In this document: positions 29,009 through 37,413 of the stretch, one piece after another
Layout: each line of letters starts with the position of its first letter
Position numbering within the stretch: position 1 is the first letter of the stretch
Source of the DNA: Polynucleobacter sp. GWA2_45_21
GTDB lineage: Bacteria; Pseudomonadota; Gammaproteobacteria; Burkholderiales; Burkholderiaceae
NCBI RefSeq assembly: GCF_001830325.1
Contig: NZ_MHZG01000009.1
Location: 1 to 64,000, forward strand
Direction of reading: 5' to 3'
Length of the DNA stretch: 64,000 nucleotides
Made by a program: the position numbers and the translations under genes
The notes under the pieces: model-generated
What the model saw: only the letters and a program-made list of their open reading frames with translations
What the model was told of the DNA's origin: nothing
Databases searched by the model: none

Positions 29009-29045
29009 ATCTCAATAAACCCTATTGAGATTCCCTTGTGGGAAT
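29009..29045 (+). promoter_or_regulatory. Two adjoining inverted repeats in the apbC leader
   Basis: Arms ATCTCAATA (29009-29017) and TATTGAGAT (29023-29031) form a perfect 9-bp palindrome with a 5-base centre. Directly abutting, ATTCCC (29030-29035) and GGGAAT (29040-29045) form a second stem with loop TTGT; the two share two bases. The AGGAGA ribosome binding site of apbC starts ten bases downstream. No U-run follows, so this is unlikely to be a terminator. A protein operator or a leader RNA switch are both possible. Confidence 0.4.
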
Positions 29046-29065
29046 GTTTATCTTAGGAGAAGTCG

Positions 29066-30154
29066 GTGGCGCTTACTGTAGAGGCTGTGCAAGCAGCATT
29101 AAAGAATTTAGTTGACCCAAATACGCAAATTGATTTTGTGTCGGCAAAGAGCGTCAAAAATCTAAAAGTAGACGGCGGCGATATTAGCTTAGACATCGTT
29201 CTCGGATATCCAGCCAAAAGTCAGTTTGATGCGATTCGTAAATCTGTTATTGCTGTTCTTCGAGAATTACCTGATGTCAAGAATGTCAGCGTCAATGTCA
29301 GCAGTCAAATCGTGGCACATTCTGTTCAGCGTGGAGTGAAGTTACTACCTAATGTAAAAAATATTATTGCTGTAGCCAGCGGTAAAGGTGGAGTAGGAAA
29401 ATCCACCACAGCAGTAAATCTAGCTTTAGCCTTGGCTGCGGAAGGTGCGCAAGTAGGCATGTTGGATGCAGACATCTACGGACCGAGTCAACCGATGATG
29501 CTCGGTATTACTGGCAGGCCAACTTCGATTGAAGAAAATACGATGGAGCCTATGGAAGGCCATGGCCTTCAAGCGAGCTCTATTGGCTTTTTAATCGATG
29601 ATGATGCGCCCATGGTGTGGCGCGGTCCAATGGTAACTTCAGCCCTCGAGCAATTGCTTCGTCAGACACGTTGGCGTGATCTTGATTACCTGATTGTGGA
29701 CATGCCGCCAGGTACCGGGGATATTCAGTTAACGCTTGCTCAGAAGGTGCCTGTCACCGGCGCAGTCATCGTGACCACTCCTCAAGATGTTGCCTTACTG
29801 GATGCGCGTAAGGGCTTAAAGATGTTTGAGAAGGTTGGCGTTCCGATTGTAGGGATCATTGAAAACATGAGCACTTATGTTTGCCCAAGTTGTGGTCATG
29901 AGGAGCATGTGTTTGGTACCGGTGGTGGCCAAAAGATGTGCAAAGAATATGGGGTTGATTTCTTGGGTGACTTACCGCTCAATTTATCGATTCGTGAGCA
30001 GGCTGATGCAGGGCGCCCAACTGTAGTGGCTGATCCTGATGGCGCTATCAGTGCAATCTATAAGACGATTGCAAGACGAGTTGCCATTAAAGTAGCGGCG
30101 CTTTCAAAAGATATGAGCAGTAAATTCCCTAACATCGTGGTTCAAAACACCTGA
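29066..30154 (+). CDS. apbC: Mrp/ApbC-family Fe-S cluster carrier ATPase
   Basis: P-loop ATPase of 362 residues, starting at GTG behind AGGAGA. An N-terminal MIP18-like domain covers about residues 1-75. Then comes the deviant Walker A ASGKGGVGKSTTAVNLA near residue 105. LDADIYGPSQPMMLG and VDMPPGTGDIQLTL are family blocks. The CPSC motif near residue 274 binds the bridging [4Fe-4S] cluster in the dimer. It loads Fe-S clusters onto apoproteins. Here it stands seven bases before the Fe-S-rich formate dehydrogenase genes, which suggests dedicated or shared cluster supply. Confidence 0.95.
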   Translation: MALTVEAVQAALKNLVDPNTQIDFVSAKSVKNLKVDGGDISLDIVLGYPAKSQFDAIRKSVIAVLRELPDVKNVSVNVSSQIVAHSVQRGVKLLPNVKNIIAVASGKGGVGKSTTAVNLALALAAEGAQVGMLDADIYGPSQPMMLGITGRPTSIEENTMEPMEGHGLQASSIGFLIDDDAPMVWRGPMVTSALEQLLRQTRWRDLDYLIVDMPPGTGDIQLTLAQKVPVTGAVIVTTPQDVALLDARKGLKMFEKVGVPIVGIIENMSTYVCPSCGHEEHVFGTGGGQKMCKEYGVDFLGDLPLNLSIREQADAGRPTVVADPDGAISAIYKTIARRVAIKVAALSKDMSSKFPNIVVQNT

Positions 30155-30160
30155 GGTCTT

Positions 30161-30700
30161 ATGCGTTTTGCAGTTCTCATGCGTAAGCAGTTCGTTGATA
30201 ACCCCTGGATTTCCTATCGTTGGGAGCCTCGGGAGGTATTGCCGGATTTTGGGGAATTTAATAATGCAACTGCCGATGAGGGAAAAATTATTGGGCAGTT
30301 CTTAGGGCGCGATGATCAAGGTGAGTCTTGGTTATTTACCGGATATGAGCTCAATTTGTTTCCGGATGAGGCTGAAGGTTATTACCTCAACTTATCAGCC
30401 CCTCAGCCTTGCTGGTTTGTGATGTGGCGCTTAGAGGAAGATATTGAACGCTACATTGATACTCAGTCAATCGAGTTAGCTAAATCAGAGATAACGATTG
30501 CTGTTCCGCATCGTATTAGCGTGAGCTATAACGAAGCAGGCCGCTTACTGGATGGTGGCGAATCAGTCGATAACATTCCCTTATCTTCGGAGCATGCCTC
30601 TTGGTTACAGGAGTATGTGAACGAGCATTACCGTCCTGAACCCAAAAAGCGACATCGTCCCGAATCATTTAAAGGTGCTAACCGCGGGGTGGAGGATTAA
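30161..30700 (+). CDS. DUF3305 family protein of formate dehydrogenase locus
   Basis: A 179-residue soluble protein of the DUF3305 family, beginning MRFAVLMRKQFVDNPWISYRWEPREVLPDF. It is found with DUF3306, a poly-ferredoxin and a TorD-like protein in betaproteobacterial formate dehydrogenase clusters. No catalytic motif is visible and no function is known. A maturation or electron-transfer accessory role is inferred only from location. Its stop overlaps the next start (TAATG). Confidence 0.88.
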   Translation: MRFAVLMRKQFVDNPWISYRWEPREVLPDFGEFNNATADEGKIIGQFLGRDDQGESWLFTGYELNLFPDEAEGYYLNLSAPQPCWFVMWRLEEDIERYIDTQSIELAKSEITIAVPHRISVSYNEAGRLLDGGESVDNIPLSSEHASWLQEYVNEHYRPEPKKRHRPESFKGANRGVED

Positions 30701-31260
30701 TGCCCGGGGGATTTCTAAATCGATGGTCACGCCTCAAGTCTGGGGAGCAAGTCGAGCCCGAGAAAAAACCAGCCGATCAGACTAAGCAAGAGTTAACAAA
30801 TCCTTCTGAAATACAGCAGGATTCCGCTGATACCAAAGAAGCTCTCCCGTCAGCTACTTTGGACGATGTAGAGAAGATCGATCGTTTTGCTCCTGACTTC
30901 TCTTCTTTTATGAAGCCGGATGTGGATCCTGCAGTTCAGCAAGCGGCGATGAAAAAGATGTTCTCAGACCCCCATTTCAATGTCATGGATGGTTTGGATA
31001 TTTATATCGATGATTATTCCAAGCCAGATCCCATTCCACTGGAAATGCTCAAGCGAATGGTGCAATCTGACATGCTCAACATTTTCCGCAAAGATAGTGA
31101 TGAGGAGACCCCGGTTACACAAGCTGTCGATAACAAAGCCTCTGAACCGAAAGAGCAGGCTTTACCCCTAGCGCCCCAGACTGATTTAACATCCACACCA
31201 GTACCTATTCAGGAAGAGGGGGATAAAGACCCATTGCCCGTGGATAAGAAAACCAGTTAA
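30700..31260 (+). CDS. DUF3306 family protein of formate dehydrogenase locus
   Basis: A 186-residue acidic, low-complexity protein of the DUF3306 family. The N-terminus GGFLNRWSRLKSGE, the central FAPDFSSFMKPDVDP and the block VQQAAMKKMFSDPHFNVMDGLDIYIDDY are the conserved parts. Both ends are rich in Glu, Gln, Pro and Thr and probably disordered. Function is unknown. It is translationally coupled to the DUF3305 gene and followed ten bases later by the poly-ferredoxin gene. Confidence 0.88.
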   Translation: MPGGFLNRWSRLKSGEQVEPEKKPADQTKQELTNPSEIQQDSADTKEALPSATLDDVEKIDRFAPDFSSFMKPDVDPAVQQAAMKKMFSDPHFNVMDGLDIYIDDYSKPDPIPLEMLKRMVQSDMLNIFRKDSDEETPVTQAVDNKASEPKEQALPLAPQTDLTSTPVPIQEEGDKDPLPVDKKTS

Positions 31261-31270
31261 GAAGAAATCA

Positions 31271-33361
31271 ATGAGTCAAAAATTAGTTTGTAATTGCAAT
31301 GGAACCATGCCTTTGGATGGTAAGGCTTTGGGTCTTACTATGCACACCTCCTTATGTAGGCAGGAGATTGGCTCAGTCATCAAGGCATTCGATGGTAGCG
31401 ACGCTATCGTCATTGCCTGTACTCAGGAGCGTGCTTTATTTGGTGAGCTTGCTGAGCAATCTACAAAACCTTTGGTAGCCCCATTACGCTTTGTCAATAT
31501 TCGTGAAGTGGCTGGGTGGACTCAAGAGGCTAAAACTTCTACACCGAAGATTGCTGCATTACTTGCTCTGGCAGAGATGCCTGAAGCAGATCCAGTCCCG
31601 GTCGTCAATTATGAAAGTCAGGGTCGCTTATTGATTGTTGGCTCTGGAGATCAGGCTTTGCCTTGGGCTGAAAAACTGAGCGATTCTCTTGATGTCTCGG
31701 TTCTCTGTGCGGAACCGGGCGCATTGCCACTCGCAAGAAATTTCCCGATCTACACCGGCGACGTAATTAAATTAGATGGATATTTAGGTAACTTTTCAGT
31801 TGATTGGAGTTTGCAAAACCCAATCGATCCAGAGATGTGTACACGCTGTGGAGCTTGTGTTGAGGTTTGTCCCGAAGGTGCAATTGACGATTCCTTCCAA
31901 ATTGATTTAGATAAATGCAAATCCCACCGAGCTTGCATCACAGCCTGCGCTGGTATTGGTGCAATTAATTTTGATCGCGTCGACCGTCAACGTAATGCCG
32001 AGTTTGATTTGATCATGGATCTACGTGCTGATCCCAAGATGCGAATGAGTCAAACTCCACAAGGCTACTTTGCCCCCGGAAAAGATCCGCTTGAGCAAGC
32101 TTTAGTGGCAAACGAATTATTAGGTTTAATTGGTGAGTTTGAGAAACCTAAATACTTTGCCTATAACGAAAAGATTTGTGCTCACGGGCGCAACGGCAAA
32201 GTAGGCTGCAGCGCTTGTATCGATGTGTGTTCAACAGGCGCCATTTCCTCCTTATTCAAAAGCGGGCAGGGCACTGTAGAAGTCAATCCTAATTTATGTA
32301 TGGGTTGCGGAGCTTGCTCGACGGTGTGTCCATCAGGTGCAATGCGCTATAACTATCCAAGCGTGTCTCATCAGGGTAAAGAGATTAAAACGCTTGCTAA
32401 TGTGTTTGCTGCTGAGAGTGCTAAGGCAAAACAATCACAAGCGCCTGCTTTACTGTTGCATTCCCTTAAATCTGGCACTCAAGCTTTAGATTCTCTTGGG
32501 CGCTTGGCTCACTTAAGACCAAAGCAATTTGAGGCATTGCCATCCTTTGTTCTGCCATTTGGAGTCGAGCACATTGCCTCCACCGGTTTAGATTTGTGGC
32601 TCGGCGCTCTTAGCTATGGTTTTGGTGAAGTCATTCTGCTACTCACGGGTGATGAAGACCCTGCTTATCGCGCCGCACTTGAAACCCAAACAGATTTGGG
32701 TAATGCGATTTTGGCTGCCTATGGATTTGATGCCAGACTATCGCTGATACAGATTAGCTCTGCTGATGATCTGCAGCCTGCATCCGCTGCAATGGGCAAG
32801 TTGCGTCAACGTGGTTCTTTGCCAGCAATTTGTTCGCCTGCCAGTTTTGGTTTGGGTAACCAGAAGCGCGAAACTGTTGAAATGGTTTTGGAGCACTTGC
32901 AAAAGCAAGCTAAAACCCCGCTTTCTGCAGGTGGTACTGCTTTACCAAAATCATCCTTCTTAGGCGGCTTAAATATCAATAAGGATGCCTGCACACTTTG
33001 CATGTCATGTGTGGGTAGTTGTCCAGAAGGTGCTTTGCTGGATAACCTGGATGAACCTAAACTTTCTTTCATAGAAAAGCAATGCGTTCAATGTGGCATT
33101 TGTGTTCAAACTTGCCCAGAACAAGCACTGTCTTTAGCCCCGCGTTTACAAACTGTGGAGGAGCGCAAGCAAAGAGTGGAGCTCAACGAGACCAAGCCCT
33201 TCCATTGCATCAGCTGCGGTAAGGTCTTTGGAACCGCGAAGATGGTTGATCTGATGTTGGTGAAGTTGGGGGCTCATGGTGCTTTTGCGGGAGCTGGCCT
33301 AGATAGGCTAAAGATGTGTGGTGATTGTCGTGTGGTTGATATGGTGAAGAAAGAGTTATGA
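31271..33361 (+). CDS. Multi-cluster 4Fe-4S ferredoxin of formate dehydrogenase locus
   Basis: A 696-residue soluble protein with several [4Fe-4S] binding motifs. Visible in order: CTRCGACVEVCP (near residue 189), a variant CKSHRACITAC, a variant ending CSACIDVC, CMGCGACSTVCP, CTLCMSCVGSCP and CVQCGICVQTCP. The C-terminus has two CxxC pairs (CISC and CGDC) that could hold a further cluster or zinc. The N-terminus (MSQKLVCNCNGTMPLDG) adds CNC. It probably serves as an electron wire or cluster-delivery scaffold for formate dehydrogenase, an inference from position. It overlaps the TorD-like gene by ATGA. Confidence 0.88.
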   Translation: MSQKLVCNCNGTMPLDGKALGLTMHTSLCRQEIGSVIKAFDGSDAIVIACTQERALFGELAEQSTKPLVAPLRFVNIREVAGWTQEAKTSTPKIAALLALAEMPEADPVPVVNYESQGRLLIVGSGDQALPWAEKLSDSLDVSVLCAEPGALPLARNFPIYTGDVIKLDGYLGNFSVDWSLQNPIDPEMCTRCGACVEVCPEGAIDDSFQIDLDKCKSHRACITACAGIGAINFDRVDRQRNAEFDLIMDLRADPKMRMSQTPQGYFAPGKDPLEQALVANELLGLIGEFEKPKYFAYNEKICAHGRNGKVGCSACIDVCSTGAISSLFKSGQGTVEVNPNLCMGCGACSTVCPSGAMRYNYPSVSHQGKEIKTLANVFAAESAKAKQSQAPALLLHSLKSGTQALDSLGRLAHLRPKQFEALPSFVLPFGVEHIASTGLDLWLGALSYGFGEVILLLTGDEDPAYRAALETQTDLGNAILAAYGFDARLSLIQISSADDLQPASAAMGKLRQRGSLPAICSPASFGLGNQKRETVEMVLEHLQKQAKTPLSAGGTALPKSSFLGGLNINKDACTLCMSCVGSCPEGALLDNLDEPKLSFIEKQCVQCGICVQTCPEQALSLAPRLQTVEERKQRVELNETKPFHCISCGKVFGTAKMVDLMLVKLGAHGAFAGAGLDRLKMCGDCRVVDMVKKEL

Positions 33362-34002
33362 GTGAGCAAATAAAAGCAGGCGCCTCGACTGAGGTTGGTG
33401 ATGTGGGTTTGCCTGAGGATCTGGCTAGAGCAGATTTATATGGCTTGATTGCCAGACTCTTTCATCAGCCGCCTGATCAAGAGTTACTGGATCAAATCGC
33501 TGCTTCGATTCCAGATGGCCAGGAAGTCCAGGCTGATGACGCGCCGCTAGCCAAGGTGTGGGATAGCGTGGTGGAGGTTGCCAAAAATAATCCAGCCAAA
33601 GCTTGGCATGAGGAATTTGATCGCAATTTCATTAGCGTTGGCCGTCCCAATGTGATTCTGAACGGCTCCTTCTATATGGCTGGACACTTAAATGAAAAGC
33701 CCTTAGTTGATATTCGTCGCGCTTTAGATACCTTTGGCCTGGTATCCGCCGAAGAGGTTACCGAGACTGAGGATCACTTGTCTGCCTTGTGTGAAGTAAT
33801 GAGATATCTCATAGCGGGGGATGACGTAGAGATATCTAACCTGACCAATCAGCGCGTTTTCTTCAATGACCATATTCGCCCTTGGTATGACGAATTGTGC
33901 GATGCAATAGAAAATATTCCAGACATGCATCTTTACCATCCGGTTGCTGCATTGACTCGGGAATTTCTTGCTATCGAAGGGCAGAGTTTTGACATGATTT
34001 GA
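33358..34002 (+). CDS. TorD/DmsD-family molybdoenzyme chaperone
   Basis: A 214-residue all-helical chaperone. The opening LARADLYGLIARLFHQPPDQELLDQI and the AWHEEFDRNFISVGRPNVILNGSFYMAGHLNEKPL region are typical of TorD-family members in formate dehydrogenase loci. Such proteins hold the Tat signal of the catalytic subunit and aid molybdenum or tungsten cofactor insertion before export. The partner is expected to be FdhA encoded 400 bases downstream. Translation starts inside the ferredoxin stop (ATGA). Confidence 0.88.
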   Translation: MSEQIKAGASTEVGDVGLPEDLARADLYGLIARLFHQPPDQELLDQIAASIPDGQEVQADDAPLAKVWDSVVEVAKNNPAKAWHEEFDRNFISVGRPNVILNGSFYMAGHLNEKPLVDIRRALDTFGLVSAEEVTETEDHLSALCEVMRYLIAGDDVEISNLTNQRVFFNDHIRPWYDELCDAIENIPDMHLYHPVAALTREFLAIEGQSFDMI

Positions 34003-34079
34003 TGTTGCGTTGCACAAGAGGAAAGCACCTAAAAATATATTAATTCCAAATATGCAAAAAATACAATTACCAATTACAC

Positions 34080-34093
34080 TTGATCTATATCAA
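34080..34093. promoter_or_regulatory. Perfect FNR/ANR-type box
   Basis: TTGAT-CTAT-ATCAA matches the full FNR consensus TTGAT-N4-ATCAA. The centre (34086.5) is only 31.5 bases before the ATG of the downstream gene. A class II activator position of -41.5 would put the transcript start about ten bases inside that gene, which conflicts with the use of AGGAG at 34107-34111. Repression is therefore more likely than activation. A -10-like TACAAT lies at 34062-34067, just upstream of the box. Confidence 0.75.
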
Positions 34094-34117
34094 ATTTGCA
34101 CTAACTAGGAGCATGCG

Positions 34118-34339
34118 ATGACTACCAAATCCGCAACTGCAGTAAATGAAGAAAATAAGCCTTCACGCAGAAAGTTTTTCATCGGAGCAGGTGCCACAGT
34201 TGGCGCCGTTGCTGTTGCTTCGCAAACCTCAATTGGTAAGGCGGTGATTCAAGAAATTGGAAGCACTGTTAAGGGTAAAGATGACGGTTATCAGTTGTCT
34301 GCGCACATTCGTAAGTACTACGAAACCACAATGCTTTAA
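34118..34339 (+). CDS. Short Tat-targeted protein of formate dehydrogenase region
   Basis: A 73-residue protein matching the family annotated as formate dehydrogenase region TAT target. It has a twin-arginine-type signal (PSRRKFFIGAGATVGAVAVA, residues 11-30) and a short mature part ending KDDGYQLSAHIRKYYETTML. AGGAG at 34107 is an excellent ribosome binding site. It precedes fdhA by 62 bases. Its role is unknown; a small periplasmic subunit or assembly partner of the Fdh complex is possible. Confidence 0.9.
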   Translation: MTTKSATAVNEENKPSRRKFFIGAGATVGAVAVASQTSIGKAVIQEIGSTVKGKDDGYQLSAHIRKYYETTML

Positions 34340-34401
34340 ATCTAGTTGTTAATGAAGTCGTTTCCAAATAATTAAATAAAAATATTTTTCAGGGACAACA
34401 T

Positions 34402-37386
34402 ATGAGTCTGACTCGTAAATCCAATACCCCACAGAGTGGCCGCTCTACACCTGCATCACGTCTCATCGGTAGCTTGTCACGCGGACTCCAATCTGCAGTG
34501 CCAACGATGGATCGTCGTACCTTCCTCAAGCGCTCCGGCGTCGGTGTTGGTGCTGGTATCGCGGCAAGCCAATTAACATTGGTGCAGAAGGCATCTGCCG
34601 AGCAAAGCAAGGCAATGCTCGATGGCAAGGGCAAGATCGAAGTTAAGAGAACGATTTGTACTCACTGCTCAGTAGGTTGCGCAACTGACGCTACTGTTGA
34701 GAACGGTGTTTGGGTTCGTCAAGACTCTGCATTTGATTCCCCAATTAACTTGGGTGCTTACTGCGCGAAGGGCGCATCCCTGCGTGAGCATGGGCATGGA
34801 GATTTCCGCTTACGTTACCCAATGAAGTTGGTTGATGGTAAGTATCAAAGAATCTCATGGGATCAGGCTTTGACTGAAATCACTGCGCAGATGAAAGATT
34901 TGCGTAGCAAGTACAGCCCAGATTCTTTGTTCTTTATTGGCTCCTCAAAGCATAACAACGAACAGTCTTATTTAATGCGCAAGTGGGTTTCTTTATTCGG
35001 AACCAACAATACAGACCATCAAGCCCGTATTTGCCACTCCACTACAGTTGCCGGTGTTGCCAACACCTGGGGCTATGGTGCGATGACCAATAGCTATAAC
35101 GACATGATGAATGCCAAGGCGGCTTTGTATATTGGTTCAAACGCTGCAGAAGCGCATCCAGTGTCAATGCTCAGCTTGTTGCATGCAAAAGAAAATGGTT
35201 GCAAGGTCATCGTAGTTGACCCACGTTACACCCGTACTGCAGCAAAGTCTGATCAGTATGTCCGCATTCGTTCAGGTACTGATATTCCATTCTTGTTTGG
35301 TGTTCTGTATCACATCTTCAACAATGGTTGGGAAGATAAGAAGTACATCAATGACCGCGTGTACGGTATGGATGAGATCCGCAAAGAAGTTATGGAAAAG
35401 TGGACTCCAAAGAATGTAGAAGAAGCATGTGGAGTTCCAGAAGCACAGATGTACAAAGTTGCTGAAACTATGGCGAAGAATCGTCCAAGCACTTTGGTCT
35501 GGTGTATGGGGCAAACTCAGCACACCATTGGTAATGCTATGGTTCGTGCCTCTTGTATTCTGCAGTTAGCTTTGGGCAACATCGGTAAGTCCGGTGGTGG
35601 CGCTAACATTTTCCGCGGTCACGATAACGTTCAAGGTGCAACTGACGTTGGCCCTAACCCAGATTCACTGCCAGGCTACTACGGCCTTGCAGCAGGTTCA
35701 TGGAAGCACTACGCCACTGTATGGGGTGTGGACTACGAGTGGATCAAAGGTCGTTACGCTCCAAACATGATGGAGAAATCAGGTACTACGGTTTCTCGTT
35801 GGGTCGATGCGGTGCTCGAGAAAAATGACATGATCGATCAACAAACCAGCGTTAAAGGTTTGTTCTTCTGGGGTCATGCACCAAACTCACAAACTCGCGG
35901 ACTTGACATGAAGCGCGCGATGGATAAGTTGGATTTGTTAGTAGTGGTTGATCCATATCCAAGTGCGACTGCGGCAATGGCAGCAATGCCTCCTGCAGAG
36001 GGTGATGTTGTCAATAAGAATCGCAACGTGTATTTATTGCCAGCTACGACACAGTTCGAAACAACAGGTTCTGCTACAGCATCAAATCGTTCGCTGCAGT
36101 GGCGTGAGAAAGTAATTGATCCGTTGTTTGAGTCTGTTCCTGACCACGTGATCATGCAAGCATTTGCTGATCGCCTTGGTTTTGGTCAAGAGTTATCAGT
36201 TAACTACAAGATGTTGAGCTCGAAATATGCAGGTAAGCAGTGGAGAGAGCCTGAAATTGAATCCATCTTGCGAGAAATTAATCGTGGTGTTTGGACGATT
36301 GGTTACACCGGCCAAACTCCTGAGCGCTTGAAGGCTCACATGAGAATGGCAGGCGTATTTGATCCGAAGACATTGAAGTCACGCGGTGGTGTTGATCCAG
36401 TAACGGGCTACGACACAGCAGGCGATTACTATGGCTTGCCTTGGCCTTGCTACGGAACTGCGGCTATCAAGCATCCTGGCTCACCAAACCTCTATGACAC
36501 CAGTAAGAGTGTCATGGAAGGTGGCGGTAATTTCCGCGCAAACTTTGGCGTTGAAAAAGACGGTAAGAATTTGTTGGCTGAAGATGGCTCTTACTCTAAG
36601 GGTTCAGCGATTAAAACTGGATACCCAGAGTTTGATCACGTCTTTATGAAGAAACTGGGCTGGTGGAGTCAGTTGACTGAGGAAGAGCAAAAGGCAGCTG
36701 AAGGTAAGAACTGGAAGACTGACTTATCTGGTGGTATTCAACGCGTTGTCATGAAGAATGGTTGCCATCCATTTGGCAATGCAAAAGCACGTGCAGTCGT
36801 ATGGAACTTCCCAGATGCCATTCCAGTGCACCGTGAAGCTCTCTACAGTACTAACGAGCCAATGATGCGCAAGTACCCAACTTCTGCAGATAAGAAGAAT
36901 TTCTGGCGCTTGCCAACCCTTTTCAAAACAGTTCAGGATAAGAACTTGAATGAGAAGCTCTACGAAAAGTTCCCAATCATTTTGACTTCTGGTCGTTTGG
37001 TTGAGTACGAAGGTGGAGGAGACGAAACTCGTTCCAACCCATGGTTGGCTGAGTTGCAACAAGAGAACTTTGTGGAGATCAATCCTAAGGCTGCAGAAGC
37101 TCGCGGCATTAAGAATTGGGATTACGTATGGGTGAAGTCACCAACCGGCGCCAAGATCAAAGTGCGTGCATTGGTAACCCCACGCGTTGACCAAGGTACC
37201 GCATTCGTACCATTCCACTTTGCAGGCTGGTGGCAAGGCAATGACTTGCGCAAATATTACCCAGAGGGCGCTGCCCCAGTAGTTTTAGGTGAGGCAGTGA
37301 ATACTGCAACAACCTATGGCTATGACCAGGTAACGATGATGCAAGAAACCAAAACCACTATGTGCCAAATCGAAAAATTTGCCTAA
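34402..37386 (+). CDS. fdhA: Formate dehydrogenase catalytic subunit (FDH-N type, cysteine variant)
   Basis: A 994-residue molybdopterin oxidoreductase that oxidises formate to CO2 in the periplasm. The Tat motif DRRTFLKRSG (Arg38, Arg39) follows an unusually long 36-residue n-region. The N-terminal [4Fe-4S] ligands are Cys86, Cys89, Cys93 and Cys121. The active-site ligand is Cys211 in ARICHS, where E. coli FdnG has selenocysteine, followed by His212. AMTNSYNDMMNAKAALYIGSNAAEAHP is the neighbouring family block. The C-terminal cofactor domain contains TSGRLVEYEGGGDETRSNPW. Neighbours fdhB and fdhC complete the enzyme. Confidence 0.95.
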   Translation: MSLTRKSNTPQSGRSTPASRLIGSLSRGLQSAVPTMDRRTFLKRSGVGVGAGIAASQLTLVQKASAEQSKAMLDGKGKIEVKRTICTHCSVGCATDATVENGVWVRQDSAFDSPINLGAYCAKGASLREHGHGDFRLRYPMKLVDGKYQRISWDQALTEITAQMKDLRSKYSPDSLFFIGSSKHNNEQSYLMRKWVSLFGTNNTDHQARICHSTTVAGVANTWGYGAMTNSYNDMMNAKAALYIGSNAAEAHPVSMLSLLHAKENGCKVIVVDPRYTRTAAKSDQYVRIRSGTDIPFLFGVLYHIFNNGWEDKKYINDRVYGMDEIRKEVMEKWTPKNVEEACGVPEAQMYKVAETMAKNRPSTLVWCMGQTQHTIGNAMVRASCILQLALGNIGKSGGGANIFRGHDNVQGATDVGPNPDSLPGYYGLAAGSWKHYATVWGVDYEWIKGRYAPNMMEKSGTTVSRWVDAVLEKNDMIDQQTSVKGLFFWGHAPNSQTRGLDMKRAMDKLDLLVVVDPYPSATAAMAAMPPAEGDVVNKNRNVYLLPATTQFETTGSATASNRSLQWREKVIDPLFESVPDHVIMQAFADRLGFGQELSVNYKMLSSKYAGKQWREPEIESILREINRGVWTIGYTGQTPERLKAHMRMAGVFDPKTLKSRGGVDPVTGYDTAGDYYGLPWPCYGTAAIKHPGSPNLYDTSKSVMEGGGNFRANFGVEKDGKNLLAEDGSYSKGSAIKTGYPEFDHVFMKKLGWWSQLTEEEQKAAEGKNWKTDLSGGIQRVVMKNGCHPFGNAKARAVVWNFPDAIPVHREALYSTNEPMMRKYPTSADKKNFWRLPTLFKTVQDKNLNEKLYEKFPIILTSGRLVEYEGGGDETRSNPWLAELQQENFVEINPKAAEARGIKNWDYVWVKSPTGAKIKVRALVTPRVDQGTAFVPFHFAGWWQGNDLRKYYPEGAAPVVLGEAVNTATTYGYDQVTMMQETKTTMCQIEKFA

Positions 37387-37413
37387 GTTAAAAAATAAAG
37401 TCAGGAGAACATC

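Noticed and set aside
35031..35040. Selenocysteine codon in fdhA
   Set aside because: The position is TGC (Cys), not TGA, and the frame is uninterrupted.
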